NCBI RefSeq assembly: GCF_000423905.1
Contig: NZ_AUIW01000003.1
Span: 1 to 64,000 of the forward strand
Reading direction: 5' to 3'
Source of the DNA: Thermus antranikianii DSM 12462
GTDB lineage: Bacteria > Deinococcota > Deinococci > Deinococcales > Thermaceae
Length of the DNA: 64,000 bases
The notes under the pieces: generated by a model
Seen by the model: the letters and a program-made list of their open reading frames with translations, nothing else
Told to the model about the DNA's origin: nothing
The model's database searches: none
Shown here: piece after piece, positions 36,052 through 47,190 of the stretch
How positions within the stretch are numbered: the stretch's first letter is position 1
How the letters are laid out: each line of letters begins with the position of its first letter
Made by a program: the position numbers and the translations under genes

Positions 36052-37935
36052 TCAAGCTCCGCCCAACGCCCCTCCTGGTTTGACCTTGGGCACCACCCGG
36101 GGGGTTTCCTTTTCCGGGCGCTCCTGGGGGGTGCTTTCCTCCTCCTCCAGGGGCAGGCCCTCCACCACCTTCTGGAACTCCTCGGCGGTGAGGGTTTCCC
36201 GCTCCAAGAGGGTTTCCGCCACCCGCTCCAGGATCTCCCGCTTCTCCTGAAGGAGATTCTTCACCCGCTGGTACTGCTCCTCGATGAGGCGGCGTACCGC
36301 CTCGTCGATGCGCTTGGCGGTCTCCTCGGAATACTGGCGCACGTCGTAACCACCCAGGTAGGTATCCTCCCGCACGGCATAGGCTACCGGACCAAACTCG
36401 GGGTGCATGCCCCACTCGGTGATCATGCGCCGGGCCAACTCCGTGGCCTGGCGGAAGTCGTTTTCCGCCCCTGTGGTCACGTCCTCAAAGATGAGCTCCT
36501 CCGCCGCCCGCCCCGCCAGGGCCACAGCAATCTGGTCCAAAAGGCGCTTCCGGCTCCAGTGGAGCATATCCTCCCGCCTGGGCATCATGAAGCCTAAAGC
36601 CCGGCCCCTGGGCACGATGGTCACCTTGTGCACCCCATCGGCGTGCTCCAGGAAGTGGGCGGCCAGGGCATGCCCCGCCTCATGGTAGGCGGTGATCTTG
36701 CGGTCGCGGGGAGAGAGGACCAGGCTCTTCTTGGCCGGCCCCATCATCACCCGGTCGGCAGCCTCCTCGAGGTCCTTCATGGTGATCTTCTTGCGGCCTT
36801 CCCGGGCCGCCAGGAGGGCCGCCTCGTTCAAGAGGTTCTCCAGGTCCGCGCCCACGAAGCCCGGGGTACGCTTGGCCAAAAGGGCTAGGTCCACATCCTC
36901 CGCCAGGGGCTTACCCCGGGCGTGGATGCGGAGAATCTGCTCCCTACCCCTCACATCAGGAGCATCTATGGTCACCTGGCGGTCAAAGCGGCCCGGACGC
37001 AAAAGAGCCGGGTCCAGAACATCGGGCCGGTTGGTGGCGGCCATGACGATGATGGTGGAGTCCTTTTCAAACCCGTCCATCTCCACCAGAAGCTGGTTCA
37101 GCGTCTGCTCCCTCTCGTCGTTGCCACCCCCTACCCCCGCCCCGCGCCTGCGGCCCACGGCGTCGATCTCGTCGATGAACACGATGCAGGGAGCGTGGCG
37201 CTTAGCGGTCTCAAAGAGGTCCCTGACCCTGGCCGCCCCCACCCCCACGAACATCTCCACGAAGTCGGAACCGCTTGCGGTGATGAAGGGCACCTTGGCC
37301 TCCCCAGCCACCGCCCGGGCGATATGGGTCTTCCCCACCCCAGGTGGGCCCACCAGGAGAACCCCCTTGGGAATCCTGGCCCCCATCTCGTGGAAGCGGG
37401 CGGGGTTCTTCAGGAACTCCACGATCTCCTTAAGTTCCTCCTTGGCCTCCTCGGCCCCGGCCACGTCCTTGAAGGTCACCTTGGGGGCCTCGGTGAGCAC
37501 CTTGGCCCGGCTCTTGGTGAAGCTGAAGGCGGAGTCCGAGGGCCCGGCGCGCCCGCTGCGGGAGAAGTAGAAGAGGGCGCCCACCAAAAGGCCCACCAGG
37601 AGAAGGGGCCACAGGAAGCCCAAAGGGCTTTGGCCCTGGGGGGGCTCCACCCGCACGTGGACCCCCCTGCGAACCCAAGCCTCAAGGGTCTGGTTGTCCG
37701 GGGGGCTGGCGGCGTAGGTGGTGAAGGTGGAGCCATCGGTGAGGGTGCCCTGGATGCGGGTATCCCCGGCCCGCACCACCACCTCCTTCACCCGGCCCGC
37801 CTGCAGGTCTTCCAGGAAGGTGGTGTAGTTCACCCCACCCCCGGGGTTCCCCGCCGTGCCCGCCAGGCTGAAGGCCCAGGCCAAAAGGAGCAGGCCCAAT
37901 ACGAAGACCAAGAAGTTCAAGGGAAGCCGGGACAT
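36052..37935 (-). CDS. ftsH: ATP-dependent zinc metalloprotease FtsH
   Basis: 627 residues. Two N-terminal membrane helices (about 8-27 and 106-124) flank an extracytoplasmic domain; the AAA+ domain has Walker [10 protein letters not shown], Walker [10 protein letters not shown] and the second region of homology ([18 protein letters not shown]); the protease domain has HEAGH. It degrades membrane and regulatory proteins. The ATG at 37935 (MSRLPLNF) is preferred because the membrane helix follows directly. Divergent from dnaK. Confidence 0.95.
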   Translation of the reverse strand: MSRLPLNFLVFVLGLLLLAWAFSLAGTAGNPGGGVNYTTFLEDLQAGRVKEVVVRAGDTRIQGTLTDGSTFTTYAASPPDNQTLEAWVRRGVHVRVEPPQGQSPLGFLWPLLLVGLLVGALFYFSRSGRAGPSDSAFSFTKSRAKVLTEAPKVTFKDVAGAEEAKEELKEIVEFLKNPARFHEMGARIPKGVLLVGPPGVGKTHIARAVAGEAKVPFITASGSDFVEMFVGVGAARVRDLFETAKRHAPCIVFIDEIDAVGRRRGAGVGGGNDEREQTLNQLLVEMDGFEKDSTIIVMAATNRPDVLDPALLRPGRFDRQVTIDAPDVRGREQILRIHARGKPLAEDVDLALLAKRTPGFVGADLENLLNEAALLAAREGRKKITMKDLEEAADRVMMGPAKKSLVLSPRDRKITAYHEAGHALAAHFLEHADGVHKVTIVPRGRALGFMMPRREDMLHWSRKRLLDQIAVALAGRAAEELIFEDVTTGAENDFRQATELARRMITEWGMHPEFGPVAYAVREDTYLGGYDVRQYSEETAKRIDEAVRRLIEEQYQRVKNLLQEKREILERVAETLLERETLTAEEFQKVVEGLPLEEEESTPQERPEKETPRVVPKVKPGGALGGA

Positions 37936-38011
37936 GTCTTCTCTTAGGGTACACGCCCTGGTGGAAATCCGGGTAGCCTGGGGCACCATGATATAAATAG
38001 GCTCAACTCTC

Positions 38012-38041
38012 TTGACTTATCCATGTGGCATGGTCTATGCT
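38012..38041 (+). promoter_or_regulatory. Promoter of the dnaK operon
   Basis: TTGACT (38012-38017), 18-base spacer, TATGCT (38036-38041). The spacer contains the inverted repeat CCATG-TGG-CATGG (38021-38033). No CIRCE element is present. Confidence 0.65.
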
Positions 38042-38060
38042 CGAAACGAGAGGTGTAGCT

Positions 38061-39920
38061 ATGGCCAAGGCAGTGGGCATTGACCTGGGCACCACCAACA
38101 GCGTGATCGCCATCATGGAGGGCGGTAAGCCCGTGGTCTTGGAGAACGCGGAGGGCGAAAGGACCACCCCCAGCGTGGTGGCCTTCCGGGATGGCGAAAC
38201 CCTGGTGGGCCGCATGGCCAAGCGCCAGGCGGTTTTGAACCCGGAAGGGACGATCTTTGAGATCAAGCGGTTTATTGGCCGCCGCTGGGAGGAGGTCCAG
38301 GAGGAGGCCAAGCGGGTCCCCTACAAGGTGGTCCCCGGGCCCGATGGCGGGGTGCGGGTGGAGATCAAGGGCAAGCTCTACACCCCCGAGGAGATCAGCG
38401 CCATGGTCCTCCGCAAGCTGGTGGAGGACGCCTCCAAGAAGCTCGGGGAGAAGATCACCAAGGCGGTGATCACCGTGCCCGCCTACTTCAACAACGCCCA
38501 GCGGGAGGCCACGGCCAACGCCGGGCGGATTGCGGGCCTCGAGGTCTTGCGCATCATCAACGAGCCCACCGCCGCCGCTTTGGCCTACGGCCTGGACAAG
38601 AAGGGAAACGAAACCGTCTTGGTCTTCGACCTGGGGGGCGGCACCTTTGACGTGACGGTGCTGGAAATCGGCGAGGGGGTCTTTGAGGTGAAGTCCACCT
38701 CCGGGGACACCCACCTGGGCGGCAGCGACATGGACCACGCCATCGTGAACTGGCTGGCGGAGGAGTTCAAGCGGGAGTACGGGGTGGACCTCAAGGCGGA
38801 CCGCCAGGCCCTCCAGCGCCTCATCGAGGCGGCGGAGAAGGCCAAGATCGAGCTTTCCAGCACCGTGGAGACCACCATCAGCCTCCCCTTCATCGCCCTG
38901 GATCCCGCCAGCAAGACCCCCTTGCACCTGGAGAAGAAGCTTACCCGGGCCAAGTTTGAGGAGCTCATCGAGCCCCTCCTGAAGCGCCTTAGGGGCCCGG
39001 TGGAGCAGGCCCTGAAGGACGCAGGGCTCAGCCCAGCCCAGATCGATGAGGTGATCCTGGTGGGCGGAGCCACCCGGGTGCCCGCGGTGCAGAGGGTGGT
39101 GAAGGAACTATTGGGCAAGGAACCCAACCGCTCCGTGAACCCCGACGAGGTGGTGGCCATGGGAGCGGCCATCCAGGCAGGGGTCCTCATGGGAGAGGTG
39201 CGGGATGTGGTTCTCCTGGACGTCACTCCCCTCTCCCTGGGGGTGGAGACCAAGGGTGGGGTGATGACCGTGCTCATCCCCAGGAACACCACCATCCCCA
39301 CCCGCAAGTGCGAGATCTTCACCACCGCCGAGCACAACCAGACCGCGGTGGAGATCCACGTCCTCCAGGGCGAGCGCCCCATGGCCGCGGACAACAAGAG
39401 CCTGGGTCGGTTCCGCCTCGAGGGTATCCCCCCCATGCCCGCCGGGGTTCCCCAGATCGAGGTCTGCTTTGACATCGACGCCAACGGCATCCTCCACGTA
39501 ACCGCCAAGGAGAAGTCCACGGGCAAGGAGGCCTCCATCACCATCCAGAACACCACCACCCTCTCCGAGGAGGAGATCCAACGGATCATCGAGGAGGCCA
39601 AGCGCTACGCGGAGGAGGACCGGCGCCGCCGGGAGCACGCCGAGCTCAAGAACACCCTGGACTCCACCCGTGTCCAGGCGGAGAGGATCCTCCAGGAGAA
39701 GCAAAGCACCCCCGAGGCCAAGGCGCGCCTCGAGGCGGCCATCGCCAAGGCCAAGGAGCTGGTGGAGAAGGATGCTTCTGATCCCGAGCTGAAGGCCGCC
39801 ACGGAGGAGCTTCTGAAGGCAGTGGAGGCCTACGAAAAGGCCGCCACCGCCGGGACCACCGGGGCATCCAGCCGTGGCCCTGACGACGTGATCGACGCCG
39901 ACTACAAGCCCGCCGACTAA
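38061..39920 (+). CDS. dnaK: Chaperone DnaK (Hsp70)
   Basis: 619 residues. ATPase signatures [24 protein letters not shown] and [13 protein letters not shown]; a linker [13 protein letters not shown] leads to the substrate-binding domain and helical lid. The ATG at 38061 follows AGAGGTG; in-frame upstream ATGs would sit in the promoter. First gene of dnaK-grpE-dnaJ-dafA. Confidence 0.97.
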   Translation: MAKAVGIDLGTTNSVIAIMEGGKPVVLENAEGERTTPSVVAFRDGETLVGRMAKRQAVLNPEGTIFEIKRFIGRRWEEVQEEAKRVPYKVVPGPDGGVRVEIKGKLYTPEEISAMVLRKLVEDASKKLGEKITKAVITVPAYFNNAQREATANAGRIAGLEVLRIINEPTAAALAYGLDKKGNETVLVFDLGGGTFDVTVLEIGEGVFEVKSTSGDTHLGGSDMDHAIVNWLAEEFKREYGVDLKADRQALQRLIEAAEKAKIELSSTVETTISLPFIALDPASKTPLHLEKKLTRAKFEELIEPLLKRLRGPVEQALKDAGLSPAQIDEVILVGGATRVPAVQRVVKELLGKEPNRSVNPDEVVAMGAAIQAGVLMGEVRDVVLLDVTPLSLGVETKGGVMTVLIPRNTTIPTRKCEIFTTAEHNQTAVEIHVLQGERPMAADNKSLGRFRLEGIPPMPAGVPQIEVCFDIDANGILHVTAKEKSTGKEASITIQNTTTLSEEEIQRIIEEAKRYAEEDRRRREHAELKNTLDSTRVQAERILQEKQSTPEAKARLEAAIAKAKELVEKDASDPELKAATEELLKAVEAYEKAATAGTTGASSRGPDDVIDADYKPAD

Positions 39921-39924
39921 AGCT

Positions 39925-39954
39925 CCCCTGCCCTGGCCCCTGCCGGGGCAGGGG
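39925..39954 (+). terminator. Hairpin between dnaK and grpE (attenuator)
   Basis: Stem CCCCTGCCC / GGGCAGGGG without a T run, in the 62-base gap. Probably reduces grpE-dnaJ-dafA expression relative to dnaK or stabilises the dnaK 3' end. Confidence 0.55.
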
Positions 39955-39982
39955 CCTCCCCTTGCCCCCTCTTGGAGGAAAC

Positions 39983-40537
39983 ATGGAGAAGGAACGTGAG
40001 GAAACCCAACAGGAGCAGGCCGCCCAGGTGGAGCAAGACCTCCAAGCGGTAGGCGAGGAGGCCTTGGCCCTAGAGCAACGCCTCCTGGCCATGGAGGAGG
40101 AGCTTCGAGCCCTAAAGGACCGGTACGTGCGCCTCCTCGCCGACTTTGACAACTACCGCAAGCGCATGGAGGAGGAGCTTAGGGTTAGGGAACGGGAAGG
40201 AATCCTCAGGGCGGTCAGGGCCCTTCTCCCCGTCCTGGACGACCTGGAGCGGGCCTTGGAGTTCGCCGAGGCCAACCCGGAGAGCATCCTCAAAGGGGTT
40301 AAGGCGGTGCGGGAAGGCTTCTTCCGCATCCTGGCAGGGCTTGGGATCGAGGAGGTGCCGGGGGAGGGGGAGGCCTTTGACCCCCGCTACCACGAGGCCA
40401 TCGGCCTCCTCCCCGGGGAGCCCGGCAAGGTGGCCCGGGTCTTCCAAAGGGGCTTCCGACTGGGCGAGGCCCTGGTGCGCCCGGCCCGGGTGGCGGTGGG
40501 CGAGGAGAAAAGCCCCGAAGAAGAGGGCGTGGAGTAG
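39983..40537 (+). CDS. grpE: Nucleotide exchange factor GrpE
   Basis: 184 residues: a long N-terminal coiled coil (about 10-70, ALEQRLLAMEEELRALKDRY), a helical bundle, and the beta domain with the family segment GEAFDPRYHEAIGLLP and VFQRGFRLGEALVRPARVAV. Releases ADP from DnaK. TTGGAGG before the ATG; dnaJ starts three bases after the stop. Confidence 0.95.
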   Translation: MEKEREETQQEQAAQVEQDLQAVGEEALALEQRLLAMEEELRALKDRYVRLLADFDNYRKRMEEELRVREREGILRAVRALLPVLDDLERALEFAEANPESILKGVKAVREGFFRILAGLGIEEVPGEGEAFDPRYHEAIGLLPGEPGKVARVFQRGFRLGEALVRPARVAVGEEKSPEEEGVE

Positions 40538-40540
40538 GCC

Positions 40541-41600
<1,060 letters not shown>

Positions 41601-41684
41601 GCCCTGCTAGGGGTTTTGGCTTTCCCAAAAAGCTCCCCAAGCCAGTAAGGCCGAAGACCGGGACATTCCTCCCATCCTCCTTCC

Positions 41685-41770
41685 CTTATAATCAGGACAA
41701 AGAGCGTTGCCACCGCTCTCGTTCAGCGAACCTCTCCTGGGTGCGAGGTTGGGGTTGGTTATTTAGTATG
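41685..41770 (+). ncRNA. Possible structured leader or small RNA upstream of clpB
   Basis: In the 233-base gap between dafA and clpB a perfect TATAAT stands at 41687-41692, followed by two hairpins, AGAGCG/CGCTCT (41701-41719) and AACCTC/GAGGTT (41729-41750), and then a GGGGTTGGTTATTT stretch. There is no good -35 box. It could be an upstream clpB promoter with a folded leader or an independent small RNA. No coding potential seen. Confidence 0.3.
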
Positions 41771-41779
41771 CGCAGCTCA

Positions 41780-41809
41780 CTTGACATGACTTCTATCAAG
41801 TGATATGAT
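41780..41809 (+). promoter_or_regulatory. Promoter of clpB with inverted repeat over the -35 box
   Basis: TTGACA (41781-41786), 17-base spacer, TATGAT (41804-41809), close to consensus. CTTGA (41780-41784) and TCAAG (41796-41800), 11 bases apart, match the outer halves and spacing of the HspR site HAIR (CTTGAGT-N7-ACTCAAG). Confidence 0.75.
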
Positions 41810-41833
41810 TTAGGCAGTGGGAGGAAAGGGGGC

Positions 41834-44419
41834 ATGAACCTGGAACGTTGGACCCAAGCCGCCCGCGAGGCCCTGGCCCAGGCCCAGGTCCTGGCCCGGG
41901 AGATGAAGCACCAGGCCATCGACCTGCCCCATCTATGGGCGGTGCTCCTGAAAGACCCCACGGGCCTGGCCTGGCGGCTTCTGGAGAGGGCAGGGGGTAA
42001 CCCCAAGGCCCTCAGGGAAAGCGCCGAGCGGGAATTGGCGCGAATGCCCAAGGTGGAAGGGGCCGAGGTGGGCCACTACCTTTCCCAAAGGCTCGCCCGA
42101 GCCCTGGACCGGGCCGAGGCCCTCATGGGGGAGCTTAAGGACCGGTTTGTGGCCTTGGACACCTTGGTCCTGTCCTTGGCGGAGGCCTCGAGGGCCGAGC
42201 CCTCCTTCCAGGTAGGTATTCCCGAAGGAGGCCCTCTAAGGAAGGCTCTACAGGAACTGAGGGGGGGTAAAACCGTGCAGACGGAACACGCGGAAAGCAC
42301 CTACAACGCCCTGGAGCAGTACGGCATCGACCTCACCAAGCTGGCCGCCGAGGGCAAGCTGGACCCGGTGATCGGCCGGGACGAGGAGATAAGGCGCACC
42401 ATCCAGATCCTCCTCCGGCGCACCAAGAACAACCCCGTCCTCATCGGCGAACCCGGGGTAGGCAAGACCGCCATCGTGGAGGGGCTGGCCCAGCGCATCG
42501 TCAAGGGGGATGTGCCGGAAGGCCTCAAGGGCAAGCGCATCATCTCCCTGCAGATGGGCTCCCTCCTGGCCGGGGCCAAGTACCGGGGTGAGTTTGAGGA
42601 GCGCCTGAAGGCGGTGATCCAGGAGGTGGTGCAAAGCCAGGGGGAAATCATCCTCTTCATCGACGAGCTCCACACCGTGGTGGGGGCGGGCAAGGCCGAG
42701 GGGGCCGTGGACGCCGGCAACATGCTGAAGCCCGCCCTGGCCCGGGGGGAGCTTCGGCTTATTGGCGCCACCACCCTGGACGAGTACCGGGAGATCGAGA
42801 AGGACCCCGCCCTGGAAAGGCGCTTCCAGCCCGTCTTCGTGGACGAGCCCAGCGTGGAGGAGACCATCTCCATCCTCCGGGGCATCAAGGAGAAGTACGA
42901 GGTGCACCACGGGGTCAGGATCTCCGATCCCGCCTTGGTGGCGGCGGCGGTCCTCTCCCACCGCTACATCACGGAAAGGCGCCTTCCCGACAAGGCTATA
43001 GACCTCATCGACGAGGCGGCAGCCCGCCTGCGCATGGCCTTGGAAAGCGCCCCTGAGGAGATCGACACCTTGGAGCGGAAGAAGCTCCAGCTGGAGATCG
43101 AACGGGAGGCCCTAAAGAAGGAGAAGGACCCGGACTCCCAGGAAAGGCTCAAGGCCATCGAGGAGGAGATCGCCCACCTCAACCAGGAGATCGAGAAGCT
43201 CAAGGCCGAGTGGGAGGCGGAGCGGGAGGTCTTGAAGAAGCTGCGGGAGACCCAGCAACGCCTGGATGAGGTCCGGCGGCAGATCGAGCTGGCGGAGCGC
43301 CAGTACGACCTGAACCGGGCCGCCGAGCTCCGCTACGGGGAGCTTCCCCGCCTCGAGACCGAAGTGGAGGCCCTCTCCGAGAAGCTCAAAAACGCCCGCT
43401 TCGTGCGCCTGGAGGTGACCGAGGAGGACATCGCCGAGATCGTCTCCCGCTGGACGGGCATCCCGGTTTCCAAGCTCCTGGAAGGGGAAAGGGAGAAGCT
43501 CTTAAGGCTTGAGGACGAGCTCCACAAGCGGGTGGTGGGGCAGGAGGAGGCCATCCGGGCCGTGGCCGACGCCATAAGGCGGGCCCGGGCCGGCCTCAAG
43601 GACCCGAACCGGCCCATCGGAAGCTTCCTCTTCCTCGGGCCCACGGGGGTGGGGAAGACGGAGCTCGCCAAGACCCTGGCCGCCACCCTCTTTGACACCG
43701 AGGAGGCCATGATCCGCATTGACATGACGGAGTACATGGAGAAGCACGCCGTCTCCCGCCTCATCGGGGCCCCACCCGGCTACGTGGGCTACGAGGAAGG
43801 TGGGCAGCTCACCGAGGCGGTGAGGCGCCGCCCCTACACGGTTATCCTCTTCGATGAGATCGAGAAGGCCCACCCCGATGTCTTCAACATCCTCCTGCAG
43901 ATCCTGGACGACGGCCGCCTCACCGACTCCCACGGGCGCACCGTGGACTTCCGCAACACGGTGATCATCCTCACCTCCAACCTGGGAAGCCCCTTGATCC
44001 TCGAGGGTATCCAGAAGGGCCTGCCCTACGAGCGCATCCGGGAGGAGGTCTTCGCTGTGCTGCAAAAGCACTTCCGCCCCGAGTTCCTGAACCGCCTGGA
44101 CGAGATCGTGGTCTTTAGGCCCCTCACCCGGGAGCAGCTGCGGGAGATCGTGGAGATCCAGCTCCAAAGCCTCAGGGCCCGCTTGGCGGAAAAGCGCATC
44201 ACCCTCACCCTTACCGAGGCCGCCAAGGACTACCTGGCCGAGCGGGGCTACGACCCCGTCTTCGGCGCCAGGCCCCTGAAGCGGGTAATCGCCCGGGAGC
44301 TGGAAACCCCCCTGGCGGTGAAGATCCTGGCCGGAGAGATCAAGGAGGGGGATGCCGTGGTGGTGGACGCTGGCCCCATGGGCCTGACCTTCCGCACGCC
44401 CCAGCGGGTAGAGGCTTGA
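41834..44419 (+). CDS. clpB: ATP-dependent disaggregase ClpB
   Basis: 861 residues. N domain (1-145), first AAA+ with GEPGVGKTA and LFIDELHT, a coiled-coil M domain (about 395-525, very rich in Glu/Lys/Arg), second AAA+ with [10 protein letters not shown] and ILFDEIEKA. It rescues aggregated proteins with DnaK. GGGAGG site before the ATG. Followed by a chain of closely spaced genes, so clpB likely heads a long heat-shock operon. Confidence 0.97.
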   Translation: MNLERWTQAAREALAQAQVLAREMKHQAIDLPHLWAVLLKDPTGLAWRLLERAGGNPKALRESAERELARMPKVEGAEVGHYLSQRLARALDRAEALMGELKDRFVALDTLVLSLAEASRAEPSFQVGIPEGGPLRKALQELRGGKTVQTEHAESTYNALEQYGIDLTKLAAEGKLDPVIGRDEEIRRTIQILLRRTKNNPVLIGEPGVGKTAIVEGLAQRIVKGDVPEGLKGKRIISLQMGSLLAGAKYRGEFEERLKAVIQEVVQSQGEIILFIDELHTVVGAGKAEGAVDAGNMLKPALARGELRLIGATTLDEYREIEKDPALERRFQPVFVDEPSVEETISILRGIKEKYEVHHGVRISDPALVAAAVLSHRYITERRLPDKAIDLIDEAAARLRMALESAPEEIDTLERKKLQLEIEREALKKEKDPDSQERLKAIEEEIAHLNQEIEKLKAEWEAEREVLKKLRETQQRLDEVRRQIELAERQYDLNRAAELRYGELPRLETEVEALSEKLKNARFVRLEVTEEDIAEIVSRWTGIPVSKLLEGEREKLLRLEDELHKRVVGQEEAIRAVADAIRRARAGLKDPNRPIGSFLFLGPTGVGKTELAKTLAATLFDTEEAMIRIDMTEYMEKHAVSRLIGAPPGYVGYEEGGQLTEAVRRRPYTVILFDEIEKAHPDVFNILLQILDDGRLTDSHGRTVDFRNTVIILTSNLGSPLILEGIQKGLPYERIREEVFAVLQKHFRPEFLNRLDEIVVFRPLTREQLREIVEIQLQSLRARLAEKRITLTLTEAAKDYLAERGYDPVFGARPLKRVIARELETPLAVKILAGEIKEGDAVVVDAGPMGLTFRTPQRVEA

Positions 44420-44432
44420 GAAAGGAGGCGGT

Positions 44433-44825
44433 ATGAGGGTGGTGGAGGTCCTGCAAAAGGCCTACCGGGATGAGCTCTTGGATGCCCTGCGGGCGGAGCG
44501 GGCGGCGGAAAGGGTACCCTACCCCCACCTCCGGGCCCTCCTGCAGGAGGTGGCCCATAGGGAACGGACCCATGCCGAGGCCATCGCCGAAGCCCTCCGC
44601 CGCCTGGGCGCCTCCCTCCCCCCTACGCCCAAGGTGGAGGAAGAGGAAAGCTGGGAGGCGCTCCTCCGCCTTCTTTCCGAGGAAGGCTTTGACCGGGCCT
44701 ACTACCTGGAAAGCACCTTTCCCGAGCCGGACCTCGAGGCCCTCTTCACCCGGCTGGGCCAGGAGGAAAGGCTCAATCAAGAAGCCGTGCGCAAAGCCGT
44801 GGCCCTTTTAGGAGGTGGCCTATGA
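44433..44825 (+). CDS. Ferritin-like helical protein, unknown
   Basis: 130 residues, all-helical, with a partial ferritin/rubrerythrin pattern: EVAHRERTHAEAIAEAL (E..H spacing) and LGQEERLNQEAV. Two helices of each half of a four-helix bundle can be drawn. Metal ligands are incomplete, so di-iron function is uncertain. Starts 13 bases after clpB; the stop overlaps the next gene by four bases. Confidence 0.6.
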   Translation: MRVVEVLQKAYRDELLDALRAERAAERVPYPHLRALLQEVAHRERTHAEAIAEALRRLGASLPPTPKVEEEESWEALLRLLSEEGFDRAYYLESTFPEPDLEALFTRLGQEERLNQEAVRKAVALLGGGL

Positions 44826-46006
44826 TCGGGAAGGAAGAAATCCGGCGCATCAAGGAAACCCTGGCCATCGCAGAGGGGCCGATTCTCTCCCTTTACCTGG
44901 ACATCAACCCCGCCAAGCCGGAAAACGCCAACCGGGCCTATGCCCTAAGGGCCAAGGACGCCATGAAGGCCCTGGGGGTGCCCCAGGACCTGCAGGAGAG
45001 GGTCCTGGAAGTATTGAAAAACCAGGTTCTAGAGGCCAAGACCGCCGTTTTCTTCGCCAAGGACAAACTCTTTGAAACCCTCCTGCTCCAGGTGGAGCTA
45101 CCCTTGGTCTCCAGCCTCAAGACCACCTTCTTGGGGGAAAAGGAAAGCCGTTTCCTCACGGACGGGGCCTTAGCCCACTACGGCGACCCCTTCCTCCTCC
45201 CCCTCATCTACGCCCTGGACGAGTACGAGCGCTACGGGGTGGTCTACCTGGACCAGGAGCGCTGGCGGGTGTTCGAAATCTTCCTGGGCGAGATCCAGGA
45301 AGTGAGGGATGCCTTCCTCGCTCTGGACACCGAGGCCTGGCGCCGGCTTTCCCTGGACGCCCCAGGACGCCGCTTCAACCTGGGAGGCATCTCCCGGGGC
45401 GGGGCGGGGCAGGACCTCTTCGCCAAGCGCCTGGCTGCATGGGAAGAGCGTTTTTACAAGACCCTGAGCCACGAACTGGAGAAACTGACTGAGGAACACA
45501 GGTTCACCCGCCTCATCCTTATGGGCCCCGAGGAGCACACCAAGCTTTTCCTGGGCTACCTGCCCAAGCGCCTTAAGGAAAAGCTGGTGGCCCTGCTTCC
45601 CTCCTTGCCCCACCCCGGGGCCAGCCCCGGCGAGGTGCTCAAACGGCTGGAGCCCGCCTTGGAGGAGATGGAGCGCAAGGGGGAGGTGGAGCTTCTCAAA
45701 AAGCTGGAAGAAGCCTACCCCAAAGCGATCTTCGGCCCCGAGGCGCTGGAAAGGGTGCAGGAGGGTCGGGTGGAACTCTGGATCCTTCCCTGGCACCTGG
45801 ACCAGACCGCCTACGCCTGCGACGGGATCTTCTTCCCCGATGAGGCCAGGGCCTTGGCCCAATGCCAAAACCCTGAACCTAAGCCCCTGGCCGTGGTCCT
45901 GCCCGAGCTGGCAGCGGGGTATGCCACCAAGCTGGAGTTCGTGCGGGGTGAAGCGGAGAAAGAACTTCTGGAGCGCGGAGGCATGGCCGCGCTCCTGAGG
46001 TGGTGA
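44822..46006 (+). CDS. baeRF / VLRF1-like protein related to eRF1
   Basis: 394 residues resembling the bacterial archaeo-eukaryotic release factor (baeRF) families: an N-terminal domain (about 1-125, LSLYLDINPAK), a central eRF1-domain-2-like region with the loop FNLGGISRGGAGQDLFAKRLAAWEERFYKTLSHEL at 180-215, where eRF1 has GGQ, and a pelota/eRF1 domain-3-like C-terminal half (RLILMGPEEHTKLFLGYLP...). These proteins are thought to act on stalled ribosomes. Position within the clpB operon suggests translation rescue under heat stress. Function is inferred. Confidence 0.7.
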   Translation: MIGKEEIRRIKETLAIAEGPILSLYLDINPAKPENANRAYALRAKDAMKALGVPQDLQERVLEVLKNQVLEAKTAVFFAKDKLFETLLLQVELPLVSSLKTTFLGEKESRFLTDGALAHYGDPFLLPLIYALDEYERYGVVYLDQERWRVFEIFLGEIQEVRDAFLALDTEAWRRLSLDAPGRRFNLGGISRGGAGQDLFAKRLAAWEERFYKTLSHELEKLTEEHRFTRLILMGPEEHTKLFLGYLPKRLKEKLVALLPSLPHPGASPGEVLKRLEPALEEMERKGEVELLKKLEEAYPKAIFGPEALERVQEGRVELWILPWHLDQTAYACDGIFFPDEARALAQCQNPEPKPLAVVLPELAAGYATKLEFVRGEAEKELLERGGMAALLRW

Positions 46007-46022
46007 GAGGAGGTGAGAAGGA

Positions 46023-46439
46023 ATGTTGCGGTTTGATCCTTTCAGGGAGCTGGAGGAGTTGCAGGAGCGCCTGGCACGGGCCTTCGGCACTACCCCTCAG
46101 CAGGGGCCCAGGGTGTACGCCCCTCCGGTGGATGTGATGGAGGATGAGGCTGGCCTTCATGTTCTGGTCTACCTTCCCGGGGTGGATCCGGAGAAGGTAG
46201 AGGTGATAGCCGAGGAGGGCGTCTTGTCGGTGAAGGCGGAGCGGCCCTTTGAGAAGCGGGAAAACGCCACCTACCACCGCTTGGAGGGCCCCTACGGCTC
46301 CTTTGCCCGGAGCTTCAACGTTCCCAGCACCTTTGACCTCTCCCGGGTCCAGGCCCGGTTCCGCCACGGGGTGCTCCACCTCTTGGTGCCCAAGGCCGAG
46401 GAAAGCAGGCCCAAGAGAATCCAGGTGCAGGTGGAGTAG
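46023..46439 (+). CDS. Small heat shock protein Hsp20
   Basis: 138 residues with an alpha-crystallin domain (about 38-128: PPVDVMEDEAGLHVLVYLPGVDPEKVEVIAEEGVLSVKAER, and GSFARSFNVPSTFDLSRVQARFRHGVLHLLVPKAEE). N-terminal FDPFRELEELQERL is typical. ATP-independent holdase. A second Hsp20 lies at 47191. Confidence 0.92.
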   Translation: MLRFDPFRELEELQERLARAFGTTPQQGPRVYAPPVDVMEDEAGLHVLVYLPGVDPEKVEVIAEEGVLSVKAERPFEKRENATYHRLEGPYGSFARSFNVPSTFDLSRVQARFRHGVLHLLVPKAEESRPKRIQVQVE

Positions 46440-46449
46440 GAGGTGAGGT

Positions 46450-47136
46450 ATGCGGCGGACTATACGCTACATCCTGGCCACTTCCAACCCCATGGGCGAC
46501 CTCGAGGCCCTGGAAAAGCTGGTGAGGCTGGCCCCTGACACGGGAGCAGATACCCTCGCCATCGTGGGCAACCTCATGCCCAAAACAGCGAAGAGCCGCG
46601 ACTACGCCGCCTTCTTCCGCATCCTTTCCGACGCTCATCTCCCCACCGCCTACATCCCCGGGCCCCAGGATGCCCCCATCTGGGAATACCTCCGGGAGGC
46701 CGCCAACATCGAGCTGGTGCGGCCTGAGATGCGCAACGTCCACGAAACCTTCACCTTCTGGAAGGGCCCCTATCTGGTGGCAGGCATAGGCGGGGAGATC
46801 GTTGACGACGGGGAGCCCGAGGAAGGAGAGGTCCTACGCTACCCCTCCTGGGTGGCGGAGTACCACCTCAAAGCCCTTTGGGACCTAAAGGACTACCCCA
46901 AGATCTTCCTCTTCTACACCAACCCCTACCACAAGGGCCTGGGGGAGGGAGGGTCCCATGAGGTGGCCCATCTGGTCAAGACCCATAACCCCCTCCTGGT
47001 GATCACCGCCGGCAGGGGCCAGAAGCACGAGATGCTGGGGGCAAGCTGGGTGGTGGTGCCGGGCGACCTCTCCGAGGGTGAGTACAGCCTCTTGGACCTG
47101 AGGGCGAGGAAGCTGGAAACCGGGAACGTGCGCTAA
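46450..47136 (+). CDS. Calcineurin-like phosphoesterase with altered metal site
   Basis: 228 residues, corresponding to the structurally known T. thermophilus protein TT1561. The fold is metallophosphoesterase (ILATSNPMGDLEAL, AIVGNLMPK, YIPGPQDAPIW, YSLLDL), but expected ligands are replaced: the first D-x-H is S-N-P, GNHD is GPQD, and the last motif is GRGQKHE. Catalysis may be weak or lost, and a binding role is possible. It starts ten bases after the Hsp20 stop. Confidence 0.85.
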   Translation: MRRTIRYILATSNPMGDLEALEKLVRLAPDTGADTLAIVGNLMPKTAKSRDYAAFFRILSDAHLPTAYIPGPQDAPIWEYLREAANIELVRPEMRNVHETFTFWKGPYLVAGIGGEIVDDGEPEEGEVLRYPSWVAEYHLKALWDLKDYPKIFLFYTNPYHKGLGEGGSHEVAHLVKTHNPLLVITAGRGQKHEMLGASWVVVPGDLSEGEYSLLDLRARKLETGNVR

Positions 47137-47143
47137 AGCTCCA

Positions 47144-47167
47144 GGGCCCCGCCCTCAGGCGGGGCCC
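47144..47167 (+). terminator. Hairpin between phosphoesterase and second Hsp20
   Basis: Perfect stem GGGCCCCGCC / GGCGGGGCCC around CTCA with no U run; the next gene starts 23 bases later, so a partial terminator or processing site. Confidence 0.55.
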
Positions 47168-47190
47168 TATGCCCTTAAAAGGAGGTCAAG

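Noticed and set aside
38010-38041. CIRCE element (HrcA site) at dnaK
   Set aside because: No TTAGCACTC-N9-GAGTGCTAA-like sequence is present near dnaK or clpB.
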